Source: CAVUCH01 sp963739995 (GTDB lineage Bacteria > Acidobacteriota > Vicinamibacteria > Vicinamibacterales > JAENWD01). Taken from it: DNA of 64,000 nt. Below are positions 55,912 through 64,000 of the stretch, one piece after another. Location of the stretch: the NCBI GenBank assembly GCA_963739995.1, contig CAVUCH010000025.1:34040-98039 (forward strand), read 5' to 3'. The notes under the pieces were generated by a model. It did not search any database. It had not been told where the DNA came from and saw only the letters and a list, made by a program, of their open reading frames with translations. Position 1 is the first letter of the stretch. Every line of letters begins with the position of its first letter. Both the position numbers and the translations under genes were made by a program.

Positions 55912-58900
55912 TCGGGTCGCCGGTCGGATCCGCGGCTGCTTGTCGCACGAACACGGTCGTGCCTTCGCCGGGTGACGACTCGAGGAGCAACGTGGCTCCG
56001 ATCAGTGCGGCGCGCTCCCGCATGCCGACCAGCCCCATCCGGGCGCCGCCCTTGTCCAGGTCCCCGGGATCGAACCCCACGCCGTCATCTTCGACGACGA
56101 GCACGGCCTCGCCGTCACGCCGCTCGACGATGACATCGACACGGCTGGCCGTGGCGTGCTTCGCGGCGTTGTTCAGTGCCTCCTGGGCGATGCGGTAGAA
56201 GGTCGTCTCCGTGGCAGGCCCGAGCCGCTCGCGGTCGATGCCGACGGCACGGAACTCCGCGCGAATGCCGTGGTGCGCGGACCAGCTCTGCACATAACGC
56301 GACAGGGCGATGCCGAGGCCGAGGTCGTCGAGCGCGGCCGGCCGGAGTTCCCATGCGAGGAAGTCCAGCTGGTCGTCGATCTCCTGCACGATGCTGCGCG
56401 CCCGTGTCACGTCGCCGTCCTCGCCGATCGTTGACGCGCACCGCGATTCGTGGCGCTCGAGCGAGAGTCGAAGCGCGGTGAGCTGCTGCCCGACGATATC
56501 GTGCATGTCCCGGGCGATGCGGGCGCGTTCGTCTTCCTGCGCGGTGACCAGGCGCCGGACGAGGCTGCTGACCCGCCGCTCGCTGCCGGTGCGTTCTTCC
56601 ACCTGGAGCTCCAGGTCGCGCATCTGGCGCACGCGCTCTTCGAGCTCGGCGCGCGCGCGCTTCAATGCCACATCGCTCTCCCGGCTGATGGTGAGGTCAC
56701 GGGCAACCTTGGCGTAGCCCCGTCGCTCGGCGTCCCCGAGCGGCGTCGTGACCCCGCTGCAGAACAGCAGCGTGCCGTCCTTCCGCACGTGCCACCGCTC
56801 GTCTTCGGCCCGGCCCTTCGTTCTCGCAAGCTCGAGTTCCTGCTGCGGCACACCGCCGTCGCGATCCTCCGGCGTGAACAGCGTGGCGACCGGCTGCCCG
56901 ACGATCTCGCGTTCCGTGTAGCCGAAGACGCGCTGGGCGCCCGCATTCCAGGAGGCTACCTTGCCGTCGGGGGCAATAGTGAAGATTGCATAGTCCTTCA
57001 CGCTGTCGATGAGAAGCCGCAATCGCTCCTCGCTCGCGCGCACGGACGACTCGGCGTGACGCCGCTCCGTGACGTCGAGGAACGTCATGACGACGCCCTC
57101 GATGCGATCCTGCGTGGTGCGATACGGCAGCACCCGGGTGAGATACCAGCGGCCCTGCCGGGTCTGCACCTCGCGTTCGATCGTCTGGAGGTGCTGCAAC
57201 ACCTGCTCGGCGTCTTCCGTCAGCCGGTTATCGAGCAGGTTGCTCGTAATATCGGACAGCGGCCGCCCCGCATCGAGCGGCAGCAGGTTGAAGATGTCCC
57301 GGACGCGCGGTGTGGAGAGCTTCACGCGCAGCAGTCGGTCCAGAAAGATCGTGCCGATCTCGGTCGAGTTGATCAGGTTCTGGAAGTTGTTGTTCGTGAC
57401 CGCCAGCTCTTCGATCTTGATCTTCAGCTCCTGGTTGACGGTCGTGAGCTCCTCGTTGACCGATTGCAGCTCCTCCTTGCTCGTCTCGAGCTCCTCGGCG
57501 GCAGACCGAAGCTCCTCGTTGGTGGCCTGCAGTTCCTCATTCGACGCCTTCGCCTCCTCGACCTGGGTCTCGTACTGCTCGATGGTGGCGCGAAGCTGCG
57601 CCCTCAACCGGAGCAGCTCGTCCTCCTGCTGCTGCGCCGTTTCGGTCGTGATCGGGCCGGAGAGCTGCACGGTCGCCGGCGATTCCGTGTCGACGTCAGG
57701 CGCATCGGGTTCCGGGAACAGAACGAGAAAGAAGCCGCGCGCGGGCTCCTCCTGGTCCAAGATGGGCCGCACGGCGAGGTTGATGCGACGCGACTGGCCA
57801 TCGATCGTGACCTCTATGCCTGCGACCTCCACGTTCACACGGTCGCGGCGCGCACGGTAGAGCGCTGTCCGCAATTCGACCCGCAGCTCGGGCCTGACCA
57901 GCCGCATCAGGTCGCGCGAGAGATCACCGCCGCTGACCTGCAGGTACTGAGCGGCGCGCTCCGACACGTGCATCACCTGGTGCTCCTCGGTGACAACGAT
58001 CGAAGGCGGCGCGTACTGCTCGAGAAGGCGGAGGTGGAGGTCCGCATTCGACAGCCGGTCGGAGATGCGTGGGGAGGGGACTTCAGGCGGCTGCGGCACC
58101 TGCCGCTGCACCGGGGTGAACACCTGCGGCGCCAGAAAGAAGGGGCGCGCGGCGACGGTTCGCGCCTCGTAGATGTGCGCGTCCTTCTCGATCGGCGCGA
58201 ACAGGTCGGCCATCCCTTCCGGCGACTCCGAACTGCCCAGGAAGAGATAGCCTCCAGGGCGCAGCGCATACTGGAACGTCTGGACGGCGCGCGCTTGTGC
58301 GTGCCGGTTGAGATAGATCAGGAGATTGCGGCAGCACACCAGGTCGAGATGCGAGAAGGGCGGGTCCTTGAGCACGTTGTGATGGGCGAACAGGACCGTC
58401 TCACGCAGATCGCGGCGGACCTGGTACTGGCTGGTCTCCCGGACGAAGAAGCGGCGGAGCCGCTCGGGCGAGACGTCGGCCACGTCTGCATCGCTGTAGC
58501 ACCCCTCGCGCGCATCGGCGATCGCCGACGCGTCGAGGTCGGTCGCGAACACCTGGAGCACCGGCGGGTCCGCGCACGCGCCCGCCGCCTCCGCCAGCAG
58601 CATGGCGATGGAGTACGCCTCCTCCCCGGTTGCACAGCCTGCAACCCAGACACGCACCTGGTCCTGCGCGTACTTGTTGTGGAACAGCCTGGGTACGATC
58701 GTGTGCTCGAGCGCCGCGAACGCCTCCGGATCGCGAAAGAAGTGCGTGACGCTGATCAGCAGCTCGCGCTGGAGCGCCTGAACCTCGTCCGAGTGATCCC
58801 GCAGGAGCCGTGAATACGCCTCGATGCTCGGGAGTTCGTAGAGCTGCTGCCGCCGGGTGATGCGGCGGAGCACTGTCGCAGTCTTGTACTGAGAGAAATC

Positions 58901-59617
58901 GTGACCAGTGCGGAGCCTGATCAGCGTCAGGATATCCGGCAACGCGTCGAGGCCTCCGTCCCCGGATGCATGCGGATCATCCCTCAGGGAATCGCCGACC
59001 CGCCGACTCATGGCGAGGAGCCTGGCCGGCATCTCCGCCACGGGCAGCACGTAATGCACCAGGCCCGTCGCGATTGCGTTGCGCGGCATGTCGTCGTGCT
59101 CGCTCTCGCGCGGGTCCTGCGCCATGACGATCCCGCCGTGTTCGTTCACCCGCTTGAGGCCATTCGATCCGTCGGGCCCGGTGCCGGACAGCACGATGGA
59201 TACGGCCCGGGGACCATGGGTGTCGGCGAGCGTCCGGAAGAAGATGTCGACGGGGGCACGGCGCTCCTCCAGACGCAGGCTGTCGGAGACGGTCAGGTGT
59301 CCGTCGGCTATCCGAAGGCTGGTGTTCGGCGAGATCACATAGATGTGATCCCGCTCGAGCCGGATTGTCTCGGTGGCGCGCCGAACCGGCATGCGCGTCA
59401 CAACCTGCAGCACTTCGGCAAGATGGCTTTCGTGCTCGGGCGAGAGATGAAGCACGACCACGAAGGCGGCGCCGCTGTCTGGCGGCATGCCCTGGAAGAA
59501 CCCCTGCAGGGCCTTGATGCCGCCGGCGGACGCGCCGAGCCCCACCACGAGGCGCGGCGCCGCATCCTGATCGGGCCTGTCGCCGTTGCCGCCGGCGCCC
59601 TGTTGGTGCTCGGTCAT
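55904..59617 (-). CDS. CheB-CheR-PAS hybrid sensor histidine kinase
   Basis: 1237 aa from ATG 59617, eight bases after CAGGAGA. CheB methylesterase domain (about 20-205: VVGLGASAGGIKALQGF, LHLSPEHE, LSGTGPDGSNGL with Ser/His/Asp), CheR methyltransferase (about 240-490: VWVAGCATGEEAYSIAMLL, DLVCCRNLLIYLN), a PAS-like segment, a long coiled coil (ASNEELQATNEELRSAAEEL), two further PAS domains, then HisKA_3 dimerisation with phospho-His in IARDMHDIVGQQLTALRL and HATPase (RIAQEALNNAAKHATASRV, VVEDDGVGFDPGD). No transmembrane segment, so a cytosolic sensor. It is followed by its NarL partner. Such fusions probably sense via CheB/CheR-linked methylation. Confidence 0.9.
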   Translation of the reverse strand: MTEHQQGAGGNGDRPDQDAAPRLVVGLGASAGGIKALQGFFQGMPPDSGAAFVVVLHLSPEHESHLAEVLQVVTRMPVRRATETIRLERDHIYVISPNTSLRIADGHLTVSDSLRLEERRAPVDIFFRTLADTHGPRAVSIVLSGTGPDGSNGLKRVNEHGGIVMAQDPRESEHDDMPRNAIATGLVHYVLPVAEMPARLLAMSRRVGDSLRDDPHASGDGGLDALPDILTLIRLRTGHDFSQYKTATVLRRITRRQQLYELPSIEAYSRLLRDHSDEVQALQRELLISVTHFFRDPEAFAALEHTIVPRLFHNKYAQDQVRVWVAGCATGEEAYSIAMLLAEAAGACADPPVLQVFATDLDASAIADAREGCYSDADVADVSPERLRRFFVRETSQYQVRRDLRETVLFAHHNVLKDPPFSHLDLVCCRNLLIYLNRHAQARAVQTFQYALRPGGYLFLGSSESPEGMADLFAPIEKDAHIYEARTVAARPFFLAPQVFTPVQRQVPQPPEVPSPRISDRLSNADLHLRLLEQYAPPSIVVTEEHQVMHVSERAAQYLQVSGGDLSRDLMRLVRPELRVELRTALYRARRDRVNVEVAGIEVTIDGQSRRINLAVRPILDQEEPARGFFLVLFPEPDAPDVDTESPATVQLSGPITTETAQQQEDELLRLRAQLRATIEQYETQVEEAKASNEELQATNEELRSAAEELETSKEELQSVNEELTTVNQELKIKIEELAVTNNNFQNLINSTEIGTIFLDRLLRVKLSTPRVRDIFNLLPLDAGRPLSDITSNLLDNRLTEDAEQVLQHLQTIEREVQTRQGRWYLTRVLPYRTTQDRIEGVVMTFLDVTERRHAESSVRASEERLRLLIDSVKDYAIFTIAPDGKVASWNAGAQRVFGYTEREIVGQPVATLFTPEDRDGGVPQQELELARTKGRAEDERWHVRKDGTLLFCSGVTTPLGDAERRGYAKVARDLTISRESDVALKRARAELEERVRQMRDLELQVEERTGSERRVSSLVRRLVTAQEDERARIARDMHDIVGQQLTALRLSLERHESRCASTIGEDGDVTRARSIVQEIDDQLDFLAWELRPAALDDLGLGIALSRYVQSWSAHHGIRAEFRAVGIDRERLGPATETTFYRIAQEALNNAAKHATASRVDVIVERRDGEAVLVVEDDGVGFDPGDLDKGGARMGLVGMRERAALIGATLLLESSPGEGTTVFVRQAAADPTGDPNV

Positions 59618-59812
59618 GTGGATTCTCCTGGCACTCGCCGGTGTGCGCGGTGGCCCCGACTGCAGCACTGAAGCCCCGCCTCGCCCCGGTCACCCCGTCG
59701 TCGCCCGTCGCCAGCTCCGCGCCTGACCGCCCAGCGCCTAGCACCTAAAGTATAGGACGGTGGTTTGCAGGTGCAGCACGATGATGACCGAATCACAGTC
59801 GAGCCACAGCTC
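59618..59812. other. Divergent promoter region between kinase and CheB genes
   Basis: 195 bp. The right part is relatively AT-rich (AGCACCTAAAGTATAGGACGG); a TAAAGTATAG block could serve as -10 for either direction but I cannot define a full promoter. Confidence 0.3.
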
Positions 59813-60865
59813 ATGAGTGTCAAGCGGGTCGTCGTAGTTGGCGCCTCGTCCGGAGGCATCGAAGCCCTCACCCGGTTGGCGGCGGCACTACCACGCAAGT
59901 TCCCGGCGGCGGTGTGTGTGGTCTTGCACACGTCCCCGCAGTCACCCAGCGTGCTCGCCGGCATTCTCGACCGCGCCGGCGCACTGTCAGCGCAGGCGGT
60001 GGGTGGAGGAGAGAGGCCGCAGCCAGGCCATATCTATGTGGCTCCTCCCGACCGCCACATGGTGCTCGAGCCCAACCGACTGCACCTCACCAAGGGCCCG
60101 CGCGAGAATCGCTTCCGGCCCGCCATCGACCCGCTGTTCCGGTCCGCGGCCGAGGTGTATGGTCCCGCCGCCGTAGGCGTGATTCTGACCGGCGACCTCG
60201 ATGACGGTACTGCGGGTCTCTGGGCCATCAAGCAACTGGGCGGCGTGGCAATCGCCCAGGACCCTGCGGATGCCGCATACCCGTCGATGCCGCGGAGCGC
60301 GATCAACCACGTGAAGGTCGACCACGTCGTGCCGCTGGAGGCGGTCGCTCCGCTGCTCGCGCGTGTCGTCTCCACTCTCCCCGATGAAGGAGGCGCCGTT
60401 GTGTCGGAGCGGATGAACATCGAGATGCGGATAGCCAAGGAAGAGAACCCGGCGGACGCCGGCGTGGAGCGACTGGGCTCGCCCTCCTCGTACGCGTGCC
60501 CGGAATGTCATGGCGTGCTGCTTCAGGTCGAGGAGGAGGGACGCGTGCGTTTTCGCTGCCATACGGGCCACGCCTACTCGGCCGACAGCCTGCTGGCATC
60601 CATCAATGAAGCGATCGAGGATGCATTGTGGAACACGGTCCGGGCGATTGATGAAGGCGCCCGGTACATCCGCCACCTCGCGGACCATCTGCAGCCGCAG
60701 GATGTGGCACGCGCCGAGCGCTTTGCCGTCGATGCGGCGCACGCGCGGCGTGAGTCGGAAGCCGTGCGGCAGCTCGTCACGGGGAGGGAAGCGCTCAAGG
60801 GGGGTGAAGTCGCACTCACGACCCACGACCCGGAACCCAAGACCGACATACCCGATAACAGATAG
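59813..60865 (+). CDS. CheB-type protein-glutamate methylesterase without receiver
   Basis: 350 aa from ATG 59813; a TTG at 59765 would add 16 residues. Methylesterase domain VVVVGASSGGIEALTRLAAA, VVLHTSPQSPS, VILTGDLDDGTAGLWAI, QDPADAAYPSMPRSAI, with the Ser-His-Asp triad. The C-terminal extension (about 230-350) has a CPECHGVLLQVEEEG and FRCHTGHAYSADSLLAS block: two Cys-x2-Cys-like pairs suggesting a zinc-ribbon, and helices. It lacks the N-terminal phospho-receiver of classical CheB. Divergent from the CheB-CheR hybrid, so the two may share a pathway. Methyl-accepting proteins are not in the window. Confidence 0.88.
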   Translation: MSVKRVVVVGASSGGIEALTRLAAALPRKFPAAVCVVLHTSPQSPSVLAGILDRAGALSAQAVGGGERPQPGHIYVAPPDRHMVLEPNRLHLTKGPRENRFRPAIDPLFRSAAEVYGPAAVGVILTGDLDDGTAGLWAIKQLGGVAIAQDPADAAYPSMPRSAINHVKVDHVVPLEAVAPLLARVVSTLPDEGGAVVSERMNIEMRIAKEENPADAGVERLGSPSSYACPECHGVLLQVEEEGRVRFRCHTGHAYSADSLLASINEAIEDALWNTVRAIDEGARYIRHLADHLQPQDVARAERFAVDAAHARRESEAVRQLVTGREALKGGEVALTTHDPEPKTDIPDNR

Positions 60866-60884
60866 CTGAAACTGACGACTGACA

Positions 60885-62957
60885 CTACGGCAACGCGAAC
60901 GCGACGTAGCTCCCGCCGCTGGGCGCGCCCCACTTGCCGCCGCCGGCCGCGATGACGACGTACTGTCTGCCGCCGGCCTCGTAGACGGCCGGCGTCGCAT
61001 TGCCTGCCGCCGGCAGTGTCGTTTCCCAGAGTACCTTGCCGGTCGCTGCATCGAACGCCCGGAACTTGCTGTCGTAGTTCGTGGCGCCGATGAAGACCAG
61101 TCCGCCGGCCGTCACGACCGGGCCGCCGTAGTTCTCGCTGCCGGTATCCTTGAGCCCGGAGCCAGGCATTTCACCGAGAGGGACCTGCCATGCGATGGCG
61201 GCCTTGCTCAGGTCGATGGCGGTGAGCGTGCCCCACGGGGGCGTGATCGCGGGGAAACCGTCCGGATCCGTGAACCGGACATCTCCGTCTAGCGTGTACG
61301 GCACGTCGAAGGGCGAGGGCCTGTCCGCCCGCACGATCACCGAGCGTCCGCTCATCACGTACTCCACGATCGCACGCCGTACCGCGCCGTGCAGCTGCTC
61401 GTAGCCGGGCATACGGCCGCCGCCCTCTCGCACGATCTCGGCGATCTCGTCGACGTGGCGGCGCGCGCCGATGCCGACGAGCGACGGGAACTCCGGCGGG
61501 TTGCCCCTCAGGTCCGCACGATGGCAGGAGGTGCAATAGCGCTGGTAGAGGACCTTGCCGCTCACCCGTTCGCCGTCGGGCATCTTCCGCTCCGCCAGCT
61601 TCACCGTCCACGCCATCTCGTTGGCGTTGACGTACAGCAGGCCCGAGTTCGGGTCGTATGCGGTGCCGCCCCACTCGCCGCCGCCGTCCATGCCCGGAAA
61701 CAGGATGGTGCCCTGGAGGCTTGGCGGGTCGAACTCGCCGCGCTTGCGCAGCTTCAGCCAGGCCTCGCGCACTGCCGCGTGGGCGGCGGGCGTTCGTGTC
61801 GTGATCATGTCTTCGGTGAACACCTGCCGCGTGAATGGCGGCGGCAGCGTTGGCAGCACCTGCGTGGCCGACGCGCGCTCGCCCGGCACCTCGGACGCAG
61901 GTACCTTCACCTCCTGCATCGGAAATATCGGTCTGCCCGTCTCCCGGTCGAGGACGTACGTCCACCCGTTCTTCGCGATCTGGGCCACGACGTCGATGCG
62001 GGCGCCGTCCCGGGTGATCGTGACGAGCGACGGGGGCGCGGGGAAGTCGCGATCCCAGATGTCGTGCTTCACGCCCTGGAAGTGCCAGACGCGTTCACCC
62101 GTCGCCGCCCGGAGGCACAGGATGGTGTTCGCGAACAGGTTGTCGCCATGACGGTTTCCACCGTAGAAGTCATAGGCCGCCGAACCGGTTGACGCGTACA
62201 CGAGACCGCGCTTCTCGTCGAGCGCGACGCCGGCCCACGCGTTGGCGCCCCCTGTGTACCGCCAGGCGTCCTTCGGCCACGTGTCGTAGCCGAGCTCACC
62301 GGGATGCGGGATCGTGTGGAACGCCCACTGCTGACGGCCCGTGTCGACATTGAACGCGCGGATGTCGCCCGGCGCCGACGGAAGCCCTTCCGGCACGATC
62401 GAGCCGAGAATCAGCAGGTCGCCGTAGAAGACGCCCGGCGTGTTCACGCCTACGTTGAGCGTGCGCGGGTCGCGTCCGGCGAAGCCCTCGCGCAGGTCGA
62501 TGCGGCCGCTCTGGCCGAAGCCGGCCACCGGCTCGCCCGTGTGTGCGTCGAGTGCGTACAGCCAGTGCCGCGCGCCGAAGTAGATGCGCCGCGCATCGCC
62601 CCGCTCCCAGTACATCAATCCGCGGATGCGCGTCCGCGTCGGATTCTTCGCATCCTTGTTCGGATCGAAGCTCCACTTCATCTGCCCGGTCGCCGCGTCG
62701 AGCGCGAACACGCGCAGCTTCGGCGAGGTCGCATAGAGCACTCCGCGCGCCACGACGGGCTGACACTGCATCTCCGAGCCCGGGAATGCCTCGCCGGTGT
62801 CGTACGTCCAGGCAGGCTGCAGGCGGCCGACGTTCTCGCGGGTGATCTGCGCGAGCGGCGAGTAGCGCATCTGATCCGGACCGCCGCCATAGTAGGGCCA
62901 GTCCGCGGCGAACGCCGTGACCGTGCAGAATACGAGCAGAGACAACGTGGCACGCAT
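60885..62957 (-). CDS. PQQ-dependent quinoprotein dehydrogenase with embedded cytochrome c site
   Basis: 690 aa with a signal peptide (LSLLVFCTVTAFAADWPYYG). Beta-propeller of tryptophan-docking repeats: ARNTRENVG-type ITRENVGRLQPAWTYDTGEA, ALDAATGQMKWSFDPNKDA, PGELGYDTWPKDAWRYTGGA, WHFQGVKHDIWDRDFP, AFDAATGKVLWETTLPAAG. At about 470-540 a c-type heme site is inserted (YQRYCTSCHRADLRG with a later Met in GRMPGYEQLH). Periplasmic oxidation of a polyol or sugar with electrons passed via heme c. The substrate cannot be read. No PQQ biosynthesis genes are in the window. Confidence 0.9.
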   Translation of the reverse strand: MRATLSLLVFCTVTAFAADWPYYGGGPDQMRYSPLAQITRENVGRLQPAWTYDTGEAFPGSEMQCQPVVARGVLYATSPKLRVFALDAATGQMKWSFDPNKDAKNPTRTRIRGLMYWERGDARRIYFGARHWLYALDAHTGEPVAGFGQSGRIDLREGFAGRDPRTLNVGVNTPGVFYGDLLILGSIVPEGLPSAPGDIRAFNVDTGRQQWAFHTIPHPGELGYDTWPKDAWRYTGGANAWAGVALDEKRGLVYASTGSAAYDFYGGNRHGDNLFANTILCLRAATGERVWHFQGVKHDIWDRDFPAPPSLVTITRDGARIDVVAQIAKNGWTYVLDRETGRPIFPMQEVKVPASEVPGERASATQVLPTLPPPFTRQVFTEDMITTRTPAAHAAVREAWLKLRKRGEFDPPSLQGTILFPGMDGGGEWGGTAYDPNSGLLYVNANEMAWTVKLAERKMPDGERVSGKVLYQRYCTSCHRADLRGNPPEFPSLVGIGARRHVDEIAEIVREGGGRMPGYEQLHGAVRRAIVEYVMSGRSVIVRADRPSPFDVPYTLDGDVRFTDPDGFPAITPPWGTLTAIDLSKAAIAWQVPLGEMPGSGLKDTGSENYGGPVVTAGGLVFIGATNYDSKFRAFDAATGKVLWETTLPAAGNATPAVYEAGGRQYVVIAAGGGKWGAPSGGSYVAFALP

Positions 62958-63053
62958 GGCGACGAGTTCTACCCGGTTCGGCGGTCCGAGGCAAGTTGCG
63001 CCTCCGGGTGTCGCGTGTCCGCCGGACTGACCTGACGTGCCGGGTGACTCCTG

Positions 63054-63971
63054 TCAGCGTGCTCCACTCAACTCGGCGTCCGTGCACAGATCGTCCGGTG
63101 GCGGCGCGGCGAGCTCCACGGGCTCGCTCGACAGCGGGTGCACGAACCGGAGGCGGGCCGCGTGCAGCAGGTATCCCCCATCTCCTGGCAGTCCCGGGCT
63201 CGCGGCCAGCGGCGTCCCTCCTGCGGCGTACAGCGGATCCCCGAGGAGCGGATGGCCCGTCCATGCGAGATGGATGCGGACCTGGTGCGGACGGCCCGTC
63301 GCAATGTCGACGTCGAAGAGCGTCGTGCCCGCGCGGTACACGATGACGTGCGCCACGCTGTGTGAAGGCCTTCCATACGGCGATGCGGCGTGTACCGTGC
63401 CCAGCACGGGATGCGCCACCGGGCCGATGGGAGCATCGATGGCTCGCGTCTCCCACTCTGCGATGCCGGCCCCGAGCGCCCGGTAGCGTTTCACGACCGC
63501 ATGGTCCCGCCATGCGGCCGAGAGCCGTGCGGCGGCCGCGTGTGTTCGCGCGAAGAGCACGATGCCGGACGTGTGGCGTCCGAGCCGGTGCAGCGGGCGC
63601 GCCTCGGGGTAACGCGCGCGCACGAGCCTCAGGAGGGTGCTCTCGAGAAACCCGCCCGCCGCCATCGTCGGCAGCCCGCGCGGTTTGATGACGGCGACGA
63701 GTGCCGCGTCCTCATGAAGCAGCCCGTAGTGCCTCGGCACATCGGGCTCGTTCCAGGGCGGGCGGTGCCACACGAGCGTTCCGCCCGCGCGGAGGGTCAC
63801 GTCGGCGCGGAGCGTCCTGCCATCCAGCGTGAGTTCGCCGCGGAAGAGCCGCTCGCACCATTGTTCGCGCGACGAGTGCCGATGGCGCGCCGAGAGATAC
63901 GCAAGCACCGTCATCCCGACGGCATCCAGACCGATCCGATCGCGATAGGCATAACCGCGGTTGATGGTCAT
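63054..63971 (-). CDS. RluA family pseudouridine synthase with altered catalytic motif
   Basis: 305 aa. N-terminal S4-like segment (HRHSSREQWCERLFRGELTL) then the RluA core AVIKPRGLPTMAAGGFLEST, the signature HRLGRHTSGIVLFARTHAAA, KRYRALG, and VDIATGRPHQVRIHLAWTGH with GDPLYAAGG. In the family the signature reads HRLD-x2-TSG, with Asp as nucleophile; here it is Gly (codons CAC CGG CTC GGA CGC CAC), so modification activity is doubtful unless another Asp substitutes. The ATG at 63971 has a plausible frame; upstream is cut by the window end at 64000. Confidence 0.85.
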   Translation of the reverse strand: MTINRGYAYRDRIGLDAVGMTVLAYLSARHRHSSREQWCERLFRGELTLDGRTLRADVTLRAGGTLVWHRPPWNEPDVPRHYGLLHEDAALVAVIKPRGLPTMAAGGFLESTLLRLVRARYPEARPLHRLGRHTSGIVLFARTHAAAARLSAAWRDHAVVKRYRALGAGIAEWETRAIDAPIGPVAHPVLGTVHAASPYGRPSHSVAHVIVYRAGTTLFDVDIATGRPHQVRIHLAWTGHPLLGDPLYAAGGTPLAASPGLPGDGGYLLHAARLRFVHPLSSEPVELAAPPPDDLCTDAELSGAR

Positions 63972-64000
63972 TGCCTGGAGGCCCGCCGGTCGATGCGCTC

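Noticed and set aside
56450..58813. 787-codon open frame on the plus strand, antisense to the hybrid kinase
   Set aside because: No family motifs; strand opposite to a gene with complete CheB, CheR and kinase domains. Long antisense frames are expected at this GC content. Same for 51179-53716 (+), 33276-35159 (+), 3364-4896 (+) and 28765-31065 (-).

Overview
The window is a high-GC bacterial chromosome segment with dense coding on both strands. There is no rRNA, tRNA, CRISPR array or phage module. My best guess for the host is a soil-type Acidobacteriota (Vicinamibacteria-like). The reasons are a Ser/Thr kinase fused to a TolB-like propeller, many secreted carbohydrate-active proteins, a CheB/CheR-type hybrid kinase and a large exopolysaccharide locus. 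This is inference from gene content, not a sequence match.

Layout. (1) 1-8674: a surface-polymer block. A CDP-glycerol-type phosphotransferase and two family-2 glycosyltransferases (+) face a multidomain aminotransferase/2-hydroxyacid-dehydrogenase chain and a nucleotidyltransferase with an unknown C-terminal half (-). Together they look like a pathway that makes, activates and transfers a phosphorylated head group. (2) 8964-17551: secreted proteins. These are a phospholipase-D-like protein with CBM6 modules (broken by about seven frameshifts), a sulfotransferase-like protein, a transposase remnant and two near-duplicate endonuclease/exonuclease/phosphatase proteins. (3) 18093-32452: a tight exopolysaccharide operon with three family-4 glycosyltransferases, a heparinase II/III-type lyase, three asparagine-synthase-like amidotransferases, a methyltransferase and a GDP-mannose 6-dehydrogenase. 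It suggests a uronic-acid polymer, possibly amidated. No flippase, polymerase or export gene is visible here. (4) 32583-45594: a secreted lyase with an orphan protease-propeptide tail, a DUF697 protein, a membrane protein, an MFS transporter, a TolB-like protein, a CBM9-like protein, the slipin/NfeD pair and a DUF1206 protein. (5) 45595-54057: a Ser/Thr kinase, an OB-fold lipoprotein, an SDR oxidoreductase, a large GH63-like glycosidase and a GH97 remnant. (6) 54058-60865: signalling, with a degenerate receiver, a NarL-type regulator, a CheB-CheR-PAS-histidine kinase and a separate CheB. (7) 60885-63971: a PQQ dehydrogenase with a cytochrome c site, and an RluA-type pseudouridine synthase with an altered active site.

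Small repeats run through the intergenic DNA: three copies of a 163-164 bp element with about 30 bp inverted ends, 19-bp tandem repeats at two loci, and a GCCGGGACTGAAGTC-type repeat at gene ends. Several conserved genes carry single-base frameshifts (about 6571, 19640, 28515, 53600 and many in 8964-11996). Either this is a draft assembly with indel errors or some of these loci are decaying.
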